Origin: Hormiphora californensis
Lineage: Eukaryota > Ctenophora > Tentaculata > Cydippida > Pleurobrachiidae
Direction: 5' to 3'
Length of the DNA stretch: 64,000 nt
Assembly (NCBI GenBank): GCA_020137815.1
Contig: CM035354.1
Coordinates: forward strand, 2,309,495 to 2,373,494
Below, piece by piece: positions 20,203 to 31,844 of this stretch. Within the stretch, counting starts at the first letter, position 1, and each line of letters opens with the position of its first letter. The notes beneath the pieces were generated by a model. That model saw nothing but the letters and a program-made list of their open reading frames with translations. It ran no database searches and had not been told where the DNA came from. Both the position numbers and the translations under genes were made by a program.

Positions 20203-21405
20203 CAGGGTGTCCCACTGTCTTTGCGTGACCTGCGATTTTGGGTCATGACCGGGCTCCATTAAACTAACCAAAACTCATCGAAAAATTGATCAAAATGGTT
20301 CTAACAAAAACCAATGTTTTAGAGAATTGTCTGGCGAACATTTTGGTTGCAAGATTGACGTTCCAAGTCTTAGCAATCGTCAGATATATCGTCGTAAAGT
20401 CAAAATTACGTGTTCATGAAATCCGACCGGGGTTCACGTTTTGAAAAATTCACAAATGCAAAGTTGCTCGGATCACATTGCATCCCTCATAAGAGTTGTA
20501 GGAAATTGTTTGGCGGTCATTTTGGTACCCGGGTTTTTGTCCTAGCTCAATGTTTAGAGTGTCTTATGACTGTCAGAATTGGAATTTTCCCAAAAGTGGT
20601 CTCAGGTATCGCATTGCATTTTCCCCTGTTATGAAGCTCATAGCTGCTTGAATAACATCTTAGTGCATGATAGGGTTAAGATAGACCACTTGCGTATCCT
20701 ACATATTAACAGGGGCCTTGCCAAATCGTCATAACAACCCTGTCAAGTGTCTAGATGAAATTAAGACGATATGTGCTGATTATCATGGGATTACACACGA
20801 CACCGAGCCACCTAATTAGGGGTTGTGAGCCGATACCAAGTAAGACTCAGCATAGAAAAAGCTTCATGTTCCTACAGTCATAACGCAACTTAAACGTAGA
20901 GCTATGGAAAAAACCATGGTATCAAAATGAACCTTAGACGATTCCAATGAAGCTCTTGTAAATTTCAAATCATTTTACCTATTTGTTGATGACACGTGAT
21001 CCCCTCAAAAATGTTGGTCGAATTTCGTCTTTGGACAGTCATAAGACACTCTAAACATTAAGCTAGGACAAAAACCCGGGTACCAAAATGACCGCCAGAC
21101 AATTTTCCACAACTCTTATGAGGGATGCAATGTGATCCGAGCAACTTTGCATTTGTGAATTTTTCAAAACGTGAACCCCGGTCGGATTTCTTGAACACGT
21201 ATTTTTGACTTTAAGACGATATATCTGACGATTGGTAAGACTTGGAACGTCAATCTTGGAACCTAAATGTTCGCCAGACAATTCTCTAGAACACTGGTTT
21301 TTGTTAGAACCATTTCGACCAATTTTTCGATGAGTTTTGATTAATTTGACGGAACCCGGTCATGACCAGTAATCGCAGGTCACGCAAAGACAGTGGGACA
21401 CCCTG
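20203..21405. mobile_element. 1.2 kb fold-back element, CAGGGTGTCCCACTG ends, TA target
   Basis: Ends CAGGGTGTCCCACTGTCTTT and its inverse. Arms of about 400 bp are mirror images (CATCGAAAAATTGATC at 20276 against GACCAATTTTTCGATG near 21318; GAGCAACTTTGCATTTG arms). TA flanks both sides. The empty site CCTATTACTACTACTCATAC is in copy B at 28547. No transposase frame is present, so it is a non-autonomous Tc1/mariner-type element. Confidence 0.85.
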
Positions 21406-22301
21406 TACTACTCATACGCCCCATAAACTTTTGGCCATTAGAATACCTCTTGACTAGGGAAAGAGTAGAATTAGCATACTTATGTTCAGGTTATACTAAC
21501 ATTCAATGGCTTCTTTAAAGAGATTCTTTGGACTTTGATCGCCATCGCGACTCCATTACCTAGATACACCTGGTAAAACGATGTGGATAATCAACTTCAT
21601 GTTCCTTCGCCTCCCGTCCGGCATCCCATATATAGCTCAACAATAATGTCCTGACTCTTATTATTATAATGACCGATGCAATGATGCATGACCTGTCATA
21701 TTATTTACAACGATTATTATTTATGTCGCTGACATTAAATAACTGATTCAGATTAAATTGTACTGTGTAGTGTATTCTGTAAGGATCATTACCAATAAAT
21801 AGTTGTTTTGCCCAGACGGTGCAGGAGACTGGTTGCCTTGTTAGCTGCTCGACCCTCTCTTTGAACAAAAGTGAGGCTGGAGTGAGAAGAAAGTTTGTGA
21901 AAGTTCCTAGTGTACCTACATACTTGCCCAGGCACTTTTAGAAGAAGAGGACATTGGAATAGTTGTGTTGTTTAGACGCCTAAATAACCAACGTTATTTG
22001 TGTGAATAAGTAGAACAACTTGCATATTTGATCAAATCGAAATAAAGGTCGGCAAAATAGAGGAGATAAAAAAGCACGCTGTCGGTTCGCGCTGGTATCT
22101 GTTCGGGAGGTCAATTTAGGAGACTTTTCCGTACAGTTTTTTAGGTTACGGTTCTTGTACTAGATTGGGACCGGGGGGTTAACCAACTTATGGAGGGGGG
22201 CTGGGAGTGCTACTGGACCCAGCACTGAGAGGGGAGAGAAAGGGGGGTTAGAGGAAGCTGGGAGTGCATGTACTGGACCCAGTACTAAGAGGTACATAGA
22301 T

Positions 22302-23006
22302 ATGAAACCCGATAGCAGATTTATCAGTCGTTTGAAGAATTTGCGCGCACATGATAACCGCCACTGGGAGATTTAACACCCTCCTCGCATTTTGACAGCC
22401 AGTTCCCTTTTCACCGCGTTTCTCCTTCATTTGAATAACATGCGTGTAAATTCTAAAGAAATTGAAAATGTGTGAAAACCACCAGTTCTGTCACAAAAGA
22501 AAGGGAAACATGTCTGCAACACGTTTAAATTTGTTATCTCTCTCATAAGGAGTGAAAGAATCACATTCCATTCATTTCTCTCTCTCATTGTCTCTTTTAC
22601 TGTTCACTCCCCTCTGACAGTGTGTTATTGGGCCCCCTAATCTTTCCTCCTTTCTCAAACATGTTAGGAACATTAGAAAAACTAATTTCTACACACATTT
22701 TCAGGGTGTCTGTTGACTATTTTCCACAGTCCTAGTGTGTTTTCACCTTGTTTTTGTGTCTCTTATTTGTGTTTTAATTACAAAAATCCGGGTTTCATAA
22801 AATATGAACGTTTGTTAGCCTATCGCGTTATAGGTTTTAAATCCCTCCCCCCACCCTCGGCTGGCGCCTCGGGATCGGCGTCGGTTTTAAACCATTTTTA
22901 ATCGCCCTGCCGGGCGATTAAACTCCAGTTGGCTGTCCCCAGCTTCGCCTGGGAACCCGCCAAAATTTATAAAGCCCCCCGGGCTACAAACGTTCATTTC
23001 TTCATT
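22302..23006. mobile_element. insertion of about 0.7 kb relative to copy A
   Basis: Copy A reads ACATAGATTTGAATGAAGG; copy B interrupts it after ACATAGAT. The insert begins ATGAAACCCGATAG and contains an inverted GGGTTTCATAAAATATG near 22790. No coding frame was recognised, and the ends are not well defined. Confidence 0.45.
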
Positions 23007-23204
23007 TTGAATGAAAGGTTTATTAACAAAGATCCAAGATGGGGTTTTAAGATGGGGATTTTATTAACAAGATGGGGTTTTATTAACACGGATATACAAA
23101 GAGGTACGTACGGTTTTCTCATCATCTGAACGGGCTGACCAACTGGGCTATACACATGCTGAGACATGCTACAACAAGGCAGGGTGATAGAATGAGATGT
23201 TTTG

Positions 23205-23895
23205 CAAAAGGGAAGCTTCCCCCGTCCGACCCGAAGTTGGGGAAACAATTTTTTGGGTTTTTTGTTTGTCCCAAAACCCGGGAAGGGTTTCAAATTTTCA
23301 AAAACTTCATACTTCTCCAAAAGATCCCATCTTTCCCGTTTTTAATCCCAAAATCCTATTTTAAAAAAAAGAGACCAAAAATAACGGCCAAAAAAAAATG
23401 TGAAAAAGCCCTTTCATTAATGGAGTAAATAAAAACAATTTTTTTATTTTAAAGGCCGGTTTTTAAAAACAAAAAAAAAAGAAACTTTAAAAAAATTTTT
23501 CCAAAAGAAATTTTCTTTTTATATGGGAACCAAAATCCTTTTCATGGTAAAACCCAAACGAACTTATCAAAATTTTTCGCCAGCACTGGATGAAAATTTA
23601 TCCCTTTCCTTTTGCACCTGAAAGGGTTTGGGTTTCGAAATTTCCCCTTGCCCGCGTTTGCACGCGGGAAAGGGCCCCGGCCCACAGAAATGTGGTGGTT
23701 TTTCCCTTTGATACCAACCCAGGCTTGTGAACAAAAAGGGGGGCGTTTTTTATGCTTTTTTTGTTATAAAAAACCCCAAAAAAATAATTTTTATTACTTT
23801 CACAAAGGCTCAAAGTTTGAAAAATCAAATTTTCCCAAAAATTGGGCAGGGGCCCCCCCCCAAAAATTAATTCCTTTTAATAAATTTAAAATTAA
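23205..23895. other. probable low-quality sequence block
   Basis: Expanded homopolymers of all four bases (TTTTTTGGGTTTTTTG, CCCAAAAATT) begin abruptly within a segment that otherwise matches copy A. This is the pattern of stuttering base calls, so open frames here should not be trusted. Confidence 0.6.
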
Positions 23896-23997
23896 TTTTT
23901 TACTTCCCACTTTCTGTTGACTAGTGGACCCACACCATCCCTACGGATGGTTTAAACCTGATCGTTTTTTCATATCTTCTCACTTCTCAGTTTCCTC

Positions 23998-24035
23998 TTA
24001 GTACTCTCTCTCTCCCCACTTCTCCCCCCCCCCCC

Positions 24036-24077
<42 letters not shown>

Positions 24078-24110
24078 CTTTCCTCCCTCTCTCTCTCTCT
24101 CCTCTGTCTC
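23998..24110. repeat. (CT)n simple repeat
   Basis: CT repeat with a run of C at 24026-24040. Confidence 0.8.
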
Positions 24111-24215
24111 ACTTGGGTGATCTGATCATGGGTGGGGTGATCTGATCCTCTATGGGATGAATCTTGATCTTGGGTGGGGGATCTGATCCTCAGTGGGGTG
24201 ATCTGATCATGCACG
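24110..24215. repeat. degenerate tandem repeat GGGGTGATCTGATC
   Basis: About five copies of a 20-24 bp unit containing GTGATCTGATC(A/C)T. Confidence 0.6.
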
Positions 24216-24349
24216 TGGGTTGCTCCTAGCATGCTACTTGTTACGTGATCTGATCTTGATGACGACGATTTAGGGACCACCAAACATGCATGGGTGGGAT
24301 CAAGTTTCGGGTGTTTTTGCATTATATAGTAAGATTATATTATATGTTT

Positions 24350-25010
24350 TATGCATGAAGAACATTCCTAGAAAGTTTCAAGTCGATATTTTAAGCAGAA
24401 CGGAAAATATAATTTAGTGCATGGGCAAACAAAATGGTGCAAGGGCACATGTTCAGGGAAATTTGCACAAATTGTGCAGGGGCAAATTTTAATTAATTTG
24501 CCTATAATTAATTACCTAATTGATATATTAATCATACGGCTCTTCTAGTACTCGTAGTTATGCTACTAGAACATGCATAGAAAGTTTCGTGTCAAAATAT
24601 TAAACGGTGTGGACACAGTTCGATCATAAATTGGTGCAAGGGCTGCCCTTGCACCATTTGACCCCCTTGGCACATGCCTGCGCCTTGCACAAATTCCAGG
24701 TTTTGCACGGCTCCTAACTAACTAATTACTTATTTGACTATTCCCACTTGTCGAACAATCATCTTTTATGATTGAAGAACATTCCTAACAAAGTTCAAGT
24801 CGACTATTGTTAAGGCAGAACGGAAAATAGAATGTGGTGCCAAGGGCGCGGTGCAAGGGACATAACACGCAATGTGCAGGGCACGGTGCCCTTAGCACCG
24901 TTTTTAAATTACCTATAATTATTAATTAAATTAAAAATTCAAAAATCCGCCAACGTCATGACACAAAGTAATACTTACAAGAACATGCCCTACAAAATTT
25001 CAAGTCGATA
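24350..25010. repeat. four degenerate copies of a unit of about 200 bp
   Basis: GAACATTCCTAGAAAGTTTC, GAACATGCATAGAAAGTTTC, GAACATTCCTAACAAAGTTC and GAACATGCCCTACAAAATTTC occur at about 24360, 24569, 24777 and 24982, each followed by a TCAAGTCGA-type segment and by GGGCAC/CAAGGG motifs. Origin unknown. Confidence 0.6.
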
Positions 25011-26398
25011 TCCTCAAACAGGTGTGGCCACAAGCGTTGACATGTTTTTTGGCCCCCCCCCCTCCAAAAAAAAGACCTTTCTTGGTTCGTAATAGGGCCG
25101 GCATTTTTGGGTTTTTTGTGCGGGGCAAAAAATTTTTTTTTTTTTTCGTTTTTTGCTGTTTTCTTCGGGTCGGAGGTGCCTGCCGGCACTAATGTGAGAG
25201 AAAAACATCAGAGTATTGCCACATATTTTTGGAGAATGACAGTGATGAGGAGGGAGAGAGAGAGTGGAGAGGATAGGATGAGAGAGAGAGAGAGAGAAGA
25301 AGAGAGATCGTATACTAGAGAGCAAGATCGAGCAAGATAGGAGATAGATGAAGAAGAAAAGACTCAATAGAGAGAGAGATCTCTCTTTTCTCTAAGTCCC
25401 TGAGCCTATTCTTAGACAATAGCTCATATCGCCCCGGACGCGCTCCTCCTCTTTGTGATCACTGCGAGACCTGATTGAAGGGATAGAGAGAGACAACAGA
25501 GCATCCAGTAGTAAGAAGAAGAAATCCCACGTCCAATGTCAAATCACCCACTTCACCAACGAAGTATTGAAGAGAAAAATAACAGTCAGTGTGCATAACG
25601 GGCTTGTCACAAAACACGTAATCCGGGAGAGTGATATATTATATGAAATACAGGTAACAATGCTAACTATCTTTACCTTGTTTTGTTTTGCATTGTTGAA
25701 TGCTGGTAGCTATTGGAGCTAGAGGAAAATCTATAAGAAAATGTGGGTAATGCTACAACAAGGTAAATTACAAAAGTAGACACATATATAATTACAAATG
25801 CTGTCATACACGATGGGTGTTTGAACAAAATATGTAAGCCACTGATTTTAATCATGGACGCAGAATTCAGATAACAGTAAAAAAACACAAAACAACAGTA
25901 TATTTGGAGCGATGCACAAAGCATGCCCCGCAGAATAAATTTCATATATTGTTGTTCGCTTGGAACTTTCTAGTCGATCATATAGCTTCACCTCTGACAA
26001 GATAGAAATAGCGTTCGAAAATAATAAAGATTCAATTGTATTCCCCAGTAGAACTAGCAAGAAGTTTCTATCTCGTCTGAGACAATGTGTTTTTGGCAAT
26101 GGAATTCACACACGGTGCACGGTGTTCAAGCATTTCCGACCACGGTAAGTTATTTGTCAAACGCTGCTGGCCCCAGCCGCCAGTGCGGGATAAGGCAGCG
26201 CTTTTCAAATAAGTTATTATCGCCAATGACGTTATTTATTTAACATTGGATGATCAAAATGTACGTTTTAACATTTCTTCTTGCCCACGTAAATTCAATC
26301 AAAACTGGTCCTTGGAGCAAAACTGAATATGAACTTCACAATTTATATCGAGTCAATTATATAAGAAAATATATGACTCTCCCGCTCTTACACTATAG

Positions 26399-26922
26399 GG
26401 TAAACTGGGGTAAAATAGTCCATTTTTTAACGTTTTAGGTTCTAAAATACGCAATTTATACAGCAGGAAGAAAAAAAATTAAATAGGCTATCCAATGAAA
26501 CGTTTTCCTTTCAGACGAGCTAAATCTGAATGTTTTATTTAGTAGGTTAATTAATCAATTCAAAAAAATTGGTAGGGCTTTTTGGAAATTTTGCACTGGG
26601 GCAAAGTGGTCCCAGCCAATAGCATTGCTCGATTTTATCACGTGCCTGGTGTTGTTAGAACAGCGATCAAATTCGGGGCAAAATGGTCCATGTTATCTTC
26701 AGCAGTTTCTGTTCTGCAGGACCACTTCGCCCCAGTTGTGGTATCACGTGGTATTGTAGGCTCGATTTAATTGAAAGGTGAACCTATTTGCCGCAGTTTG
26801 ACTAAAACAGAACGAGCAGGTCTCCGCTGGAGAAAAAGTCACGTGACCACATGTAATAACTTGGACCGTTTTGCGCCATACATGTGCCACTTTGCCCCGT
26901 GGACCATTTTCCACAGTTTACC
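26399..26922. mobile_element. GGTAAACTGGGG element, short version
   Basis: Same ends as 17160-18660 but only about 0.52 kb. It probably approximates the element before the nested insertions seen in copy A. Confidence 0.6.
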
Positions 26923-27049
26923 GGGAACCAACAACGTTTCACGTTTGCCAAATCGCGCCCGAAAAAACGTGTAAAATTTTGTTCCAAAAAACACAGCGCA
27001 AGACAGCTCAGCTTCATATGGAAAACGTTAAAATCTGGGTGCCTTTCAT

Positions 27050-27265
27050 TGCTAACAATTCGTAGTTTTGGCGCGCGCGACGGGTTAGGGCTATCCGTTA
27101 GGGTCTGGTTAGGGTTTGGTTTGGGGTTACCGGTTAGGGCTATCGATTCTCTAACTGATACCGTTTAGTTTACACAAATCGGCCATGTGGTTCCATGGCT
27201 ATAGCCGTTTGAAAAAAGTCGGTCTAAGTATACTCTTTTGGCAGCGCGCACCTGTAAACAGGCTG
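27050..27265. repeat. repeat rich in GGTTAGGG, copy 1
   Basis: Contains GACGGGTTAGGGCTATCCG and GGTTAGGGTTTGGTTTGGGG; an inverted copy is at 45650-45835. The telomere-like words are irregular and interrupted, so this is an interspersed repeat and not a telomere. Confidence 0.6.
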
Positions 27266-27358
27266 CAAGGCACCCAGATTATAATCGCGCCCGCTTCATA
27301 TCAGCTCGATCCAAGCGCGGCCCGGTGGATCATTTTACAGTAGTATAGCGCGCTAACT

Positions 27359-28022
27359 AAAGTCGGATTTTTTGAAGTTGTCACCCCCCTTTTCGTGCGC
27401 GGAATGTTTTTGCGCGTCACATCACATGTTAACGTGTGGTGTGCGCGTCAAAATTGATAAATTTCACATGCGCGGTCATTTTGGGGTGACAACTTCAAAA
27501 AATCCGACTTTATATACTCCATTTTTTTTCAACTGTTCACCCCCCAAAGTCGTGCGTGGAATTGTTTTGCGCGTCTATCACATGTTAACGTGTAGCGCGC
27601 GCAGCGTAAATTAAAATATCGCACGCGCACGAGTTGAGGGGTGAACAGTTGAATAAAAATGGACTTTAGTCGAATTTTTTATTTAAGCGACAGGCCGCCG
27701 CGCACTCAATTGGTTAATTGGTCATATCTCCGGTTCCTGATAAGATAAAGACTTGATCCTGGTTGCGTTGGAAAGATAAAATTTTTATCTTTCCAATGGC
27801 ACCAAGAAAAGTCGCTAGCTTATCAGGAACCGGAAATCGATTTCAAGCGCTGCATTTTGATGCGCGGCGGCCTGTCGCTTAAATAAAAAATTCGACTTTA
27901 AAGTCCGTTTCAAGCGACTTGACCCGTAATTCTTGGAATTTGGCGCATTGCGCGTGTATTTACAAAGGGGAAATCCTGAATTTCCAGGAATCTCAGGTCA
28001 AGTCGTTTGAAACGCACTTTAA
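27359..28022. mobile_element. cassette of four different hairpin elements end to end
   Basis: Unit 1 (about 27359-27512): AGTCGGATTTTTTGAAGTTG with its inverse. Unit 2 (about 27513-27664): TCAACTGTTCACC with its inverse. Unit 3 (about 27665-27899): ATTTAAGCGACAGGCCGCCG with its inverse. Unit 4 (about 27900-28022): TTTCAAGCGACTTGACC with its inverse. Junctions all carry TTTA and AAAGTC-like words. Copy A is uninterrupted here (AACTAAATACGG at about 19679), giving TAAA as the shared flank. Confidence 0.75.
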
Positions 28023-29339
28023 ATACGGTTAACTCCGCCGTGTATTGACGCGCAATAAAAATGTAGTCCGGCCAAATTAAATTCAACAAAAACAAAAACC
28101 AAACTTTAAAACCTTAAAAACGGCCCTTTTTTGAATAACACGTGGCTCTCCTGGATCTTTTTTGTATGTTTAAGGCTGAGAAATGAAGCAATAAAGCTAT
28201 CTGATAAACCAGACTTAGAATCTGGGTACCACAGAAGTTAGTATTCGCGATTTAGACCAACTTAGGACTGAGTTTACAATTTGGTTTGCTTGTTAAAGGC
28301 CTTGAATTAGCTCTGAGCTCTTCAATAATCTTTGCCAAAGATTCTTTGGATATGTAGTTTAGGATGACAGAATGATTTTCTTCAGTGGGATCTGACCAGT
28401 GACCAAAATATTAAATAAATGGTGCGACTTGTTCGACTTTTCCAGTATGTTTCATACATCGGAGGCTCCGATTCGGAGCCCGCCTCGGCCTGCCACACAC
28501 GAAAGTTTTCATCTACGTGTGAAATTCGAGGTCGCCGGTATTTCATCCTATTACTACTACTCATACGCCCCATAAACTTTTGTCCATTAGAATACCTCTT
28601 GACTAGGGAAAGAGTAGAATTAGCATACTTATGTTCAGGTTATACTAAGATTCAAGGGCTTCTTTAAAGAGATTCTTTGATCGCCATCGCGACTCCATTA
28701 CCTAGATACACCTGGTAAAACGATGTGGATAATCAATTTCATGTTCCTTCGCCTCCCGTCCGGCATCCCATATATAGCTCAACGATAATGTCCTGACTCC
28801 TATTATTATAATGACCAATACATGACCTGTCATATTATGTACAACGATTATTATTTATGTCGCTGACATTAACTAACTGATTCAGATTAAATTGTACTGT
28901 GTAGTGTATTCTGTAGGGATCATTACCAATCAATAGTTGTTTAGCCCAGACGGTGGAGACTGGTTGCCTTGTTAGCTGTTCGACCCTCTCTTTGAACAAA
29001 AGTGAGGCTGGAGTGAGAAGAAAGTTTGTGAAAGTTCCTAGTGTACATACTTGCCCAGGCATTCTTAGAAGAAGAGGACATTGAATAATTGTGTTGTTTA
29101 GACGCCTAAATTAACACGTTATTTGTTGTTAACTAAGTAGAACACACTTGAATATTTGTTGCTACACCGTTGCCCCTCGCAACTAAAGTGTGACCAAAAA
29201 GGTCCCTCTACCGATTAGTTAGTATACCAAAATGTCGTTTTCGAATTCTAACCCTGCTATGCCACATGTGTGTGGGTGTTGTGTGTGTATGAAGTGAGTG
29301 GCTAATGTCTACAGCAGTTCAGTGCATATTTAATACAAT

Positions 29340-29610
29340 ATCCTTAATAGTTGTTTTGCCCAGACGGTGGAGACTGGTTGCCTTGTTAGCTGTTCGACCC
29401 TCTCTTTGAACAAAAGTGAGGCTGTCGAGTGAGAAGAAAGTTTGTGAAAGTTCCTAGTGTACATACTTGCCTAGGCACTCTTAGAAGAAGAGGACATTGG
29501 AATAGTTGTGTTGTTTAGACGCCTAAATTAACACAGCTCTCACGTTATTTGTTGTTAACTAAGTAGAACACACTTGAATATTTGATCAAATCGAAATAAA
29601 GTCGGCAAAA
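29340..29610. repeat. local repeat of the end of copy B
   Basis: Repeats 28930-29155 (TTGCCCAGACGGTGGAGACT onward) after an intervening segment with TGTGTG repeats. Confidence 0.7.
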
Positions 29611-29757
29611 TAGTTAAAACAGCACGCAATAATAAGCATTTATTTTAAAATCAGTCAAGCGCTTTCTGCACAACAAGCTCTAAAAACCGCAAAGTGAACA
29701 CATGAATCCGCATGAATAGAAAAACAAAGTGATTGAATAGGTCAATAGTTTATCGCT

Positions 29758-31844
29758 TTATCGGAAGAAGACGAGGGGAAGTGCCAGTAGGAGGCAGAAT
29801 CGGGTAGTGTCGGGAGGGAGTGGAGTAGGGCACCTATTACAGAAATCTGTTTTACACAGGGCCCACTCACAGGTCTCGTTCAGGGGCAATCCTGTTCCTT
29901 TACACATAGCGTCTGAAGGGAACGTATTTTAGTAGATGGGGGGTTGGAGTACCGGGAGATATTGAGTCAGCCCTATACCCAGCCGGAGAATAGCGCATTG
30001 AGGGAACGTATTGTATTTGAAGTTTGCGCTTGGTTTTGCCACGTCATGTCACACTCCTTTGTGTTTGGGCTCCACTCACACAGGGTAGTCAGAGGCGTAT
30101 CGCATCGCATCTAATTTCTTTGTATCAAAATATTCAACTAAACTAATTATAGTTTTCAACATAGATCTATTATTTCTTACTTTCATAGTCGATCTCGGTG
30201 TAATTGTCCATGCACCCTCTGTATGTCCTGTACCTTTTGAATCCATATTTCACCTGACAAGATATTATATCGTAATGATAGGGCATTGCGGGTAATAAAA
30301 TTAGAAGAATTTATGACATTTTATAATGTCTAAAGTGAATGAGTGATCACCGAGGAAGATGTGGGAAAGCTGCCAACTACAGGAACCGACCGAATGAGGA
30401 AATACTGGTCCCTTATTGGCTGATAACGAGTCACGTGACCTAAATAACGAGTTCTGATTGGTTGTTTAATTGTTTCGATCGGTTCCTGGCCAACTATAAT
30501 CTCACTCACATGCCATTTGTAGCAGGCTGACAGGTGTCTCCCAGTACACAGGGTTTTATTGCAGTTGTTAGTTGAGACTTCCAGTGTGTCAAGAGTATAA
30601 CATGTCCAGCATTTCACCTCGTGCTCTGCAGATTTATTGAAGATTTGACTCATGTGAGTTATATATAAAAACGGTTATTTCGTAGCCTATAGGTTGTGAG
30701 GTTCAACATGGTAGAGAGAATAAGTAACGCCCTAAAACACCATGTCAAATGGCCTTTCTTGCCCAGCTAGACTCTCTTTGAACAAAACAAAGCCTTTAAT
30801 AACGGGTGGCAACTAAAAATTGTCACAAATTTAAAACGGCTGTAGAATTTTTTCCTTTTGAGATACAGCTTCGGGCCAGTGATAGATCGATTTTTCAGAC
30901 AATTTTGAATAGGAATAATATGTCTTCAAAGAATAAAATGTTCATTTTCATTGCGATATCGCATCATTTCCTATTGACCCACCAAAGCACTTAGTACGGA
31001 GATTCGAAAGTTCTATTTGATCAGAAACGACCTTTCCCATAAGATAAGATTCTCAAAATTGGATGTTTGGTTGTTTATGCCATACCCAACATAACTGCCA
31101 AGTTTCAAAATTTTAGCTCATCGGGAAGATGGTTTTCCGCGTCATAAATGTTTGAGAGATCGTCGAAATGGCGATTTCTCAAATTACCTGTAAACTACGC
31201 TTTGGCGGGTTTGTTTCACAAGATCCTGACCAGGAAATTGAGTTTGAAACTAAGTTAATTTTGTTCAAAATTGTCTGACAAATCATTCTATCATTGTCCC
31301 GAAGCTGTATCTCAAACAGAACAGGCGCTGGAGGTGCTAGAAAAGTGTGTAAGTTTCTCGTACTAAGTGCTTTGGTGGGTCAAGAGGAAACGATGCGATA
31401 TCGCAATGAACATAAACTTTTCATTCTTTGAAGACATATTATTCCTATTCAAAATTGTCTGAAAAATTGTTCTATCACTGGCCCGAAGCTGTATCTCAAA
31501 AGGGAAAAATTCTACAGCCGTTTTAAGTTTGTGACAATTTTTAGTTGCCACCCGTTAGTCAACCGTTAGCACCTAACAAGGCTGCAATACCAACCGCTCT
31601 CACCAACCAAATGGCAGATAATATAAATACCTCTAGGTAGCGTTCTCTCCTCCCTATCCAAATGAGTGGTCAGCTTTGGTCCGGGCATGTATAGATGAAC
31701 ATTCCCCAGTGACCCATTAACATCTAGCAGGTCTAGATCAGGATCAAAGGAATACCAATCATTCTCCATGTGCCAGTCACTGTAACCGCTGGTAGCTATC
31801 CATAGGAACCCGGATAGTCCTAGCACTATGAGACATGTCTGCAT
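29758..31844 (-). CDS. secreted, probably GPI-anchored Ly6/uPAR-like three-finger domain protein
   Basis: Four exons join in phase: 31631-31844, 30510-30625, 30181-30253 and 29758-29912; about 186 residues. The start chosen is ATG 31844 because it opens a signal peptide (MQTCLIVLGLSGFLWIATSG); an in-frame ATG at 31916 would place charged residues before it. Exons 2-4 encode a cysteine-rich domain opening KCWTCYT and closing CKTDFCN, the C-x-x-C start and C-N end typical of Ly6/uPAR domains, with ten spaced cysteines. The C-terminus is hydrophobic (FCLLLALPLVFFR) after a Pro-rich stretch, fitting a GPI signal. Such proteins act at the cell surface. About 50 residues between signal peptide and domain are unassigned. 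Intron 1 holds a fold-back element; intron 2 begins with a small MITE at 30380-30488. No ligand can be inferred. Confidence 0.7.
30380..30488. mobile_element. 109-bp MITE, CAGGAACCGACCGAA ends, copy 1
   Basis: Ends CAGGAACCGACCGAA and TTCGATCGGTTCCTG; interior GATTGGCTGATAAC/CACGTGACC/GTTCTGATTGG. Other copies are at 51271-51379, 52817-52922 and 59824-59932, all in introns. Confidence 0.8.
30800..31557. mobile_element. 758-bp fold-back element in intron 1 of the Ly6-like gene
   Basis: Ends TAACGGGTGGCAACTAAAAA and TTTTTAGTTGCCACCCGTTA; arms of about 200 bp are near-perfect mirrors (GATACAGCTTCGGGCC, GCGATATCGCAT). The two similar short frames on opposite strands are a consequence of this symmetry and are not genes. 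Confidence 0.8.

Larger units (their letters stand above)
15690..22120. repeat. copy A of a diverged segmental (tandem) duplication
   Basis: Landmarks recur in the same order in copy B (22190-29610): GGGCTGGGAGTGCTACTGGA (15801/22199), TATTAACACGGATATACAAA (15976/23080), GCATAACGGGCTTGTCAC (16424/25590), the sequence before GGGTAAACTGGGG (17159/26398), GGTTAACTCCGCCGTGTATT (19687/28027) and the TCTTTGAACAAAAGTGAGGC block (21857/28990). No gene is seen. It is either a tandem duplication or two haplotypes joined end to end in assembly. Differences are mainly inserted elements. Confidence 0.75.
22190..29610. repeat. copy B of the diverged segmental duplication
   Basis: Collinear with 15690-22120 but with different insertions: about 0.7 kb at 22302-23006, about 2 kb at 23205-25190, and the four-hairpin cassette at 27359-28022. 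Its last 220 bases are themselves repeated (28930-29155 and 29340-29590). Confidence 0.75.

Noticed and set aside
27060-27150. Possible internal telomere repeat
   Set aside because: TTAGGG words are irregular and separated by unrelated bases; an inverted copy exists elsewhere, so it is an interspersed repeat.
30806-30994. Pair of near-identical 62-residue frames on opposite strands (with 31363-31551)
   Set aside because: Explained by the mirror arms of a fold-back element.
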